Made by a program: the position numbers and the translations under genes. DNA of 64,000 nucleotides from Polysphondylium violaceum (taxonomy: Eukaryota > Evosea > Eumycetozoa > Dictyosteliales > Dictyosteliaceae). Below the pieces are notes generated by a model. It saw nothing but the letters and a program-made list of their open reading frames with translations, was not told the origin of the DNA and ran no database searches. Below are positions 58,894 to 64,000 of the stretch, piece by piece. The stretch's first letter is position 1. Every line of letters starts with the position of its first letter. The stretch is from NCBI GenBank assembly GCA_000277445.1, contig AJWJ01000064.1:1-64000 (forward strand). The letters are read 5' to 3'.

Positions 58894-60304
58894 CTAATCC
58901 AAATCCATACCGTTGCTTGCGGTCAATTGTTTCATTATATAGGAGGCTAAATCTAATAATTGAAGGTATTCATCAGAACCGTCAGTGAGACATTTATCCA
59001 CTTGGCCGAGTTTAATTGTGACCAATGCTTTTTGTTTATCATTCATTCCTTTATACAACACTACATAGTCAAACAATTGTGTGATTACTTGAGAGGCTGG
59101 ATATCCTTGATTGATTAGATTTTGAACCATTGATTGTAACTTATCAAAAGAATTACTTTTACATGTATCTATATATTGTTTAATTAAACTTGGTGGTAAT
59201 GTCTATGTTCTGATATTAGTATACATGTTACGCCATTGGTTAGATTATAGATAATCTATACATACACCAGAAATATCGTAAATTGATTGTTCAGTGATAT
59301 TATTACCAAAGAATCTAAATGAAGATTGAAGATATGTAATTGCCTTACGCATATCACCATCAGAGACTTGTTGAATAGCGCTATATACTTGATCTTTACA
59401 ATTTACACCTTCTTCTTTACTAATATATTTCAGTCTATCAATCATTGCTGTTTCTTCAAGTGGTTTAAAACGAAACTTTGCACATCTAGATGCCAATGGA
59501 TCGATAATCTTACTAATATAATTACACAATAAACAAAATCTAGTATTCTTTGATGTATTTTCTATTGTTCTACGTAAAGCTGCTTGTGCATCTATTGTCA
59601 TACTATCTGCTTCATCTAAAATAATTAATTTAAAACTTGCTCCAGGTGCACCATTTGATCTATTATCATTATGGTTATGATTATGGTTATTACTACTGAC
59701 ACTCCCTTTTACAAACAGACTCTATATCTATAGATACATACCCACTTGATTTATTTACAGCAAAGTTTGCAAAATTTTTAATCTTTGTTCTTACAATTTC
59801 AATACCTCTTTCATCAGAAGCATTTAATTCCAATACTCTATCTTTTATCAATTCTGGTCTAATCATATCAACCAATTAATATATATATAAATGATTATAA
59901 TCCTATCAACTATTTATACATACCCATAGATTTCATTAGCAACAGCCAATACTGCAGATGTTTTACCTGTACCTGGTGGACCGTAAAATAATAAATGTGG
60001 TAACTAATATATAAAATAAGTTTGTTAATCAATTTGCTCCTGCTTGTTAGAAATCTATATTTACATTTCCTGATTTTAGAGAGCTTTTCAAAGCTGAAAC
60101 TACTTCTTCTTGATGCGCTAATTCATCTACTTTCTTAGGTCGACTAAAAGTTTAGATTGATAGAGAATTAAATTAATATAAATAACAAAATATAAATGAC
60201 ATATTGAAAATACAATTCTAACCATACTATTTAGATACCCATTGTTCAGTCTCTGTAGCTTTTTTAGTATTATTACTATTATTGTTAGCAGCCTTTAAGC
60301 TCAT
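58894..60304 (-). CDS. rfc4: Replication factor C subunit 4 (clamp loader), 6 exons
   Basis: Small subunit of the RFC clamp loader that opens and loads PCNA at primer ends. Six exons are joined by hand: [12 protein letters not shown]... to [19 protein letters not shown]; then [16 protein letters not shown] (Walker A); then [21 protein letters not shown]; then [21 protein letters not shown] (Walker B, DEAD); then the C-terminal collar helices. The total is about 363 residues. The SRC motif in [10 protein letters not shown] and the arginine-finger region are intact. The YRPKKVDEL and [20 protein letters not shown] segments match RFC4 (p37) better than RFC2 or RFC5. An Asn/His-rich insert (59655-59700) lies between box III and Walker B. 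It is the most intron-rich gene in the window. Confidence 0.92.
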
Positions 60305-60578
60305 TTATTTATTTATATATATGTCTGTACAATGATGATTCTTCACAAAAGATAATTACTCAGTTTTTTTTTTCTTTTTTTTTTTTCAAAAAATGAGCGG
60401 GAAAATTGGTACCTCTTATCCTCTTACCAAGAATTTGGCATAAAAAATGAAAACAAACACTAATATATGATCTACAAAATATTATTTATTAAATTGTATT
60501 GTTCTTTAAACTATTGATTATTGATTATTGATTATTATTTAATATAGTAGTAGTAAGAGTAGTAGTATTATTATAAAC

Positions 60579-62210
60579 TTAGAAAAGTAAATATAAAATT
60601 GAAAAAAGGAAAACGATAAGAGTATTTGGCGAAGGTAATCTGAGGGCAGAGGATTCGAAATCATCAGGAGGTGGTTCATTAATTGCACGAACAGTAATAG
60701 AGTCAACGTAAATATCTGGTTGATCAGTGTCGGCCTTTAACCAAAAACCATCATAACTGTCTTGTCTGGGGAGGGTGGTGAGATCGACTACGACCTTGAC
60801 CCACTTGTTGGGAGGGATAGGGCCACCAGCGATATTTGATAAATCATAGGATTGAGCGATATTGTTTGTCTTGTCTGCTTGTAATTTGAGGAGATCCAAT
60901 TTCAAGTTTTGATTACCACTGGCACCGCCGTGAATCCAAAACTCGAGGCTTTTGTGTACTTGGTTCTTGATGCAGTCCCAACACATAAGATGTAAAGATT
61001 TCTCTGCAGATGGGGTGAATTGGATAGAGTATTTACCAGCGTAGGTTTGGGCAGTGGCGTTGACAATGTTATCACCTGTGCTCCAGTTGTCGACCCAATG
61101 AGTCAATTTGTCATTGTACATGTCAAAGCTATCACTCCACCATGGCTCTTCACCGTTACCCAAGACGTCCAAATGATGTTTGTAACCTTTACCAAAGTTT
61201 GATGGTGTGCCCATGTAATCTTGGATGAGGGATGGAATGTTGCAGTCACCAGTCAACCAGGACCAAGCCAAGTAATGAATGGAATTCTTGTCGCAATAGT
61301 GGAGGAAATCCAAAAGGAAATCATAGAGACAATCTTTTTGACCAGTTTCTGTGGCAACCAATGGATAGCTTTCATAGATTGGTCTGAGATAGACATCCCA
61401 ACAACCTTTGGATCTGCAATAGTTAAAGTCGTAAGAATGGAGAGCGGCACCCAATTGCTTGAGTGGATCAAATGGGATATATTCAATGAAACGAGTAAAA
61501 GAGGTGGCATATTGGATACCACTTAAAAGAATGATGTTTTTGGCACCAGTTTCACGGATGGCGTCGACCATTTGTTGCATACCGGTTACATTGTCAACAT
61601 CACACTTGGTACCGTCTTTCCAGCATTGCCATGCATCTTCGCTATCCCAAGTGTTTCCGTATGGGAATGGTTCGTTGTAGAGATCGAAAATGACTCTAGA
61701 GTTGGATTTAAAGGTATCAGCGACTTGACCCCAAAAAGTGATACTGTTTTTGTTATTTGGCATGGCGACTTGTTCAGTGGCAAGAGTTCCGTTATGGGAG
61801 GCCCAATGGAGATCAACAATGACAGCAACATTATTGCTTGTGATCATATCAACATACTTTTTGATAGACTCTCTGTATTGTTCACCAAAGTAAAATGACT
61901 CGGGTGGACCATTGGTACCCAACCAGCAATCCTCATTCAAGGGAACACGAAGGACATTGATTTTCCAATTTCTAATTTCATGAACATGAGCTGCGTCATA
62001 GGGTCCATCAAAAATTTTAGCATATTGTACGCAACTATATTCTGTACCTGGACGATTGGCGCCTCTCAACATGAGGATTTCATTATCTTCATTTTTTATA
62101 TATTTTCCATCAACATAGAGACCAGCTGTAGACATCTCACCTGCCAACACGGCAGATGATAAACACAGTGTTGCCAATATAGCGATTGCTAATAAACTTG
62201 ATTTCTTCAT
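60579..62210 (-). CDS. Secreted GH5 glycoside hydrolase (cellulase-like) with GPI-type C-terminus
   Basis: Single exon of 543 residues. The signal peptide is MKKSSLLAIAILATLCLSSA, with likely cleavage after VLAG. The catalytic (beta/alpha)8 domain has the GH5 acid/base Glu in VIFDLYNEPFPYG, the strand-4/5 His in VIVDLHWASH and LGAALHSYDF, and the nucleophile Glu in PLVATETGQKDC. A C-terminal beta-rich module of about 150 residues (SLEFWIHGGASGNQNLKLD; WVKVVVDLTTLP) resembles a carbohydrate-binding domain. A short Pro-rich linker and a terminal hydrophobic segment (TLIVFLFSILYLLF) suggest a GPI anchor. Likely substrates are cellulose or related beta-glucans, in bacterial prey, plant litter, or the amoeba's own stalk and spore walls. 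The exact specificity is not readable. Confidence 0.9.
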   Translation of the reverse strand: MKKSSLLAIAILATLCLSSAVLAGEMSTAGLYVDGKYIKNEDNEILMLRGANRPGTEYSCVQYAKIFDGPYDAAHVHEIRNWKINVLRVPLNEDCWLGTNGPPESFYFGEQYRESIKKYVDMITSNNVAVIVDLHWASHNGTLATEQVAMPNNKNSITFWGQVADTFKSNSRVIFDLYNEPFPYGNTWDSEDAWQCWKDGTKCDVDNVTGMQQMVDAIRETGAKNIILLSGIQYATSFTRFIEYIPFDPLKQLGAALHSYDFNYCRSKGCWDVYLRPIYESYPLVATETGQKDCLYDFLLDFLHYCDKNSIHYLAWSWLTGDCNIPSLIQDYMGTPSNFGKGYKHHLDVLGNGEEPWWSDSFDMYNDKLTHWVDNWSTGDNIVNATAQTYAGKYSIQFTPSAEKSLHLMCWDCIKNQVHKSLEFWIHGGASGNQNLKLDLLKLQADKTNNIAQSYDLSNIAGGPIPPNKWVKVVVDLTTLPRQDSYDGFWLKADTDQPDIYVDSITVRAINEPPPDDFESSALRLPSPNTLIVFLFSILYLLF

Positions 62211-63618
62211 TTTTGAAAAATCAAAGATATTATATTTTTTTGTTTTTTCCGATAAAAAAATAAACTAAACCTAAAAAAACTATATATATTAATTAAAATT
62301 ATATATTTTTTAATATATTATACTATTATTATAATTGTATTGTTGTTGCAAAATATAAAATCAAAAATATCAAATATTTATAAATAAATGTAACAATATT
62401 TAAATACAAATAATTGTTTGATTTTTTAAAGTGGTAAATGGGTGTTTGATGGTGATGATGATGGTAGTAATGATGAAATAGTGTGAATAAATATGATAGC
62501 GACAATGGTATTGATGTGCGTTTAAATAATAAGAGAAAATATACACACCCACACATATTCACACTATCTCTACTGATTGAGAATAATAACAATAATAATT
62601 TTCCTATTGTTTTCTTAATAGATGATGTCCCCCATTTATCCATTTCTTGGTATGGTGTATTTTGTGTTTTTAAAGTAAATATTATTTACTCTATATCACC
62701 CAATAAATATCTATTGATGAACATTTAAGACACACACACCACATTACACACAAAACACATTAACACACATCAATAATTTTTCTTGATTATAATTTTAATT
62801 ATCATGTTTTTAAATACCATATACGAAGTGAAGGGGTAATAAATAAAAATAGAATTTTTGAGTGTTTAATCTTTACTCCCCTCTTTTTTTAAAAAAACCA
62901 CGTTTAAAAAACAAATAATTATATTATATTTATATTACTACTATTTTTGAATCCATTTTTAATAAAGAGGAAAAGTAATTCAATCCTTTTCGGAACAAAT
63001 AAATTAAACACACCAACAACAATGACACCAATCCACATGTCATTAATTTTTAAAAACAATAATTAAAATAACAATCTAATATTTAATTACCTTTTTTCAA
63101 TGGTGATGATAAGTCAATCACTGTCAATATCAGAATGGTATATCTACTTGTTGGATGAGATAATTAAAGTAAGTAATAGTAATAATAATAATAATAAAGA
63201 TATTGATGGTGATACAGCAATATTAAAATTAAATAATGACTCTCTCAATCCTTTTTAATTTATATTTAAAAAAAAAAAACAATAATAAATTTTAAATAAT
63301 TAACAAAAGTGGCTTTGAAAAGAAATGTTCAGGAATCCCTGTTTGGATGACACTATTCTCTAATATTAATATTTAAAAAAAAGTCAATGGGTGATATGCT
63401 AAATATATTTTAGTATGTGGGGAGTGCGTGTGTATTCATTGGTGAGAGTGGGATAGGTGGGGTAAAAAAAAAAAAGTGGAATTCAATAAAAAAGTAAAAA
63501 AGTGGTCAGTGTATCCAAAAATAATACAATGCTAGTCGCAATAACAGTAATTTTGGTGTGGTCATAAAAAAATGAGTCATTCTTTATATATTTATAAATA
63601 TTTTTGAGTTGTTTTTGT
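62211..63618. other. Long AT-rich intergenic region
   Basis: No gene is seen in 1.4 kb. It has ATTA/TTAAT runs near 62300, a GATGATGATGGTAG stretch near 62450, CACACA runs (62730-62770), an (AAT)n run near 63175-63200, and T/A tracts. Open frames here are low complexity. It probably holds the promoter of the GH5 gene and the 3' end of the partial gene to the right. Confidence 0.5.
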
Positions 63619-64000
63619 CTAAAATAATCTAAAATCAAATGTATCTTGAATTTGACTGACGGCAGTCCAGATACATTCCTCTACATTTCTGACATATTCG
63701 GATCTAAGGAACAAAAAGAAAAACAATAAGGAAACAAAATCAAATATTTGTATAAGATCAACATAACTCATTATATACAAGTGACATCCGCCTATAATAA
63801 TATGTAAGATAAATATATTAGTCTTGTGCATCACATAAGCAACAAAGCATAACAACAAAACATACCAGGTAAAAATTGAGCCCATACAAATAATGGTAAA
63901 TAATTGCTAAGATTGAAAATCGCACCAAAGAATAATAAAACTCTGCTCTTTTTGGTGGGGCCTTCGGGAGAGAGTGAAAAAGAAATCATAAAAACTAAAA
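63619..64000 (-). CDS. 3' part of a multi-span membrane protein, cut by the window edge
   Basis: The last coding sequence, on the minus strand, runs in from beyond 64000. One exon (to about 63866) encodes SPEGPTKKSRVLLFFGAIFN followed by a hydrophobic segment (NYLPLFVWAQFLPG). A GTATGT-type donor follows. The terminal exon starts near 63791 and ends at the TAG at 63619, encoding SEYVRNVEECIWTAVSQIQD and ending in DFRLF. Either a hydrophobic stretch (63780-63705) is translated, or it is a second intron with a pyrimidine-rich acceptor at 63704; both keep the frame. The two hydrophobic segments imply a membrane protein. I do not recognise the family from this fragment. Confidence 0.55.

Noticed and set aside
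62211-63618. Protein genes in the long right-hand spacer
   Set aside because: Open frames there are short, low in complexity and lack splice-supported extension.
1-64000. tRNA genes
   Set aside because: I looked for GGTTCGA-type B boxes with partner arms on both strands and found none convincing; a tRNA scan would settle it.
1-64000. Retroelements or virus-like elements
   Set aside because: No reverse transcriptase, integrase, capsid or terminase motifs were noticed in any frame.

Overview
The window is nuclear DNA of a dictyostelid social amoeba. The signs are strong AT bias between genes, short introns with GTATGT/GTAAGT donors and TAG/CAG acceptors, runs of Asn, Gln and Thr codons inside coding regions, and several protein types known from Dictyostelium: a Fused kinase of the TsuA type, a KrsB-like Hippo kinase with a calpain-III-like tail, and a RasGEF with LRR and GBD/FH3 regions. 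Poly-Asn tracts are shorter and several exons more GC-rich than in D. discoideum, so a Cavenderia- or Heterostelium-like species is my guess. I see no CRISPR array, operon, tRNA, rRNA, retroelement or recognisable DNA transposon.

Layout: 143-2452 TCF25 (+); 2502-3171 BLOC-1 subunit 5 (-); an intergenic block with a C/D-box snoRNA candidate (3819-3927, +); 4273-5719 RMND5/GID2 E3 ligase subunit (+); a long leader region; 7443-10803 Hippo-type kinase (+); 11044-12346 UBA4/MOCS3 (-); 12751-17193 POL5/MYBBP1A (+); 17348-18511 secreted His-rich protein (-); 19273-21263 MAK/RCK kinase (+); 21427-24432 and 24601-27768 tandem ankyrin-like paralogues (+); 27986-30355 DENN protein (+); 30509-33058 COG4 (-); 33306-39033 LRR-GBD/FH3-RasGEF (-); 40175-43549 dihydropyrimidine dehydrogenase (-); 44133-50063 Fused kinase (-); 51195-52218 secreted protein (+); 52315-53743 membrane protein (-); 54310-56277 BTB/pentapeptide protein (-); 57007-58587 CorA-like transporter (-); 58894-60304 RFC4 (-); 60579-62210 GH5 glycosidase with a GPI-type tail (-); 63619 to the right edge, 3' part of a membrane protein (-).

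The genes do not form one pathway. Two groups share themes. Cell polarity and motility signalling is represented by the Hippo-like kinase, the Fused kinase and the RasGEF. Ribosome production and quality control is represented by TCF25, POL5 and an snoRNA predicted to guide methylation of 18S rRNA. Exon models were built by hand from splice sites and reading phase. Most junctions restore conserved family motifs, which is the main support for them.

The two most interesting items are the C/D snoRNA, which has an 11-of-12 bp terminal stem and a 12-nt match to a universally conserved 18S segment, and the RasGEF, which appears to carry four tandem talin-F0-like ubiquitin folds between its FH3 and GEF regions.
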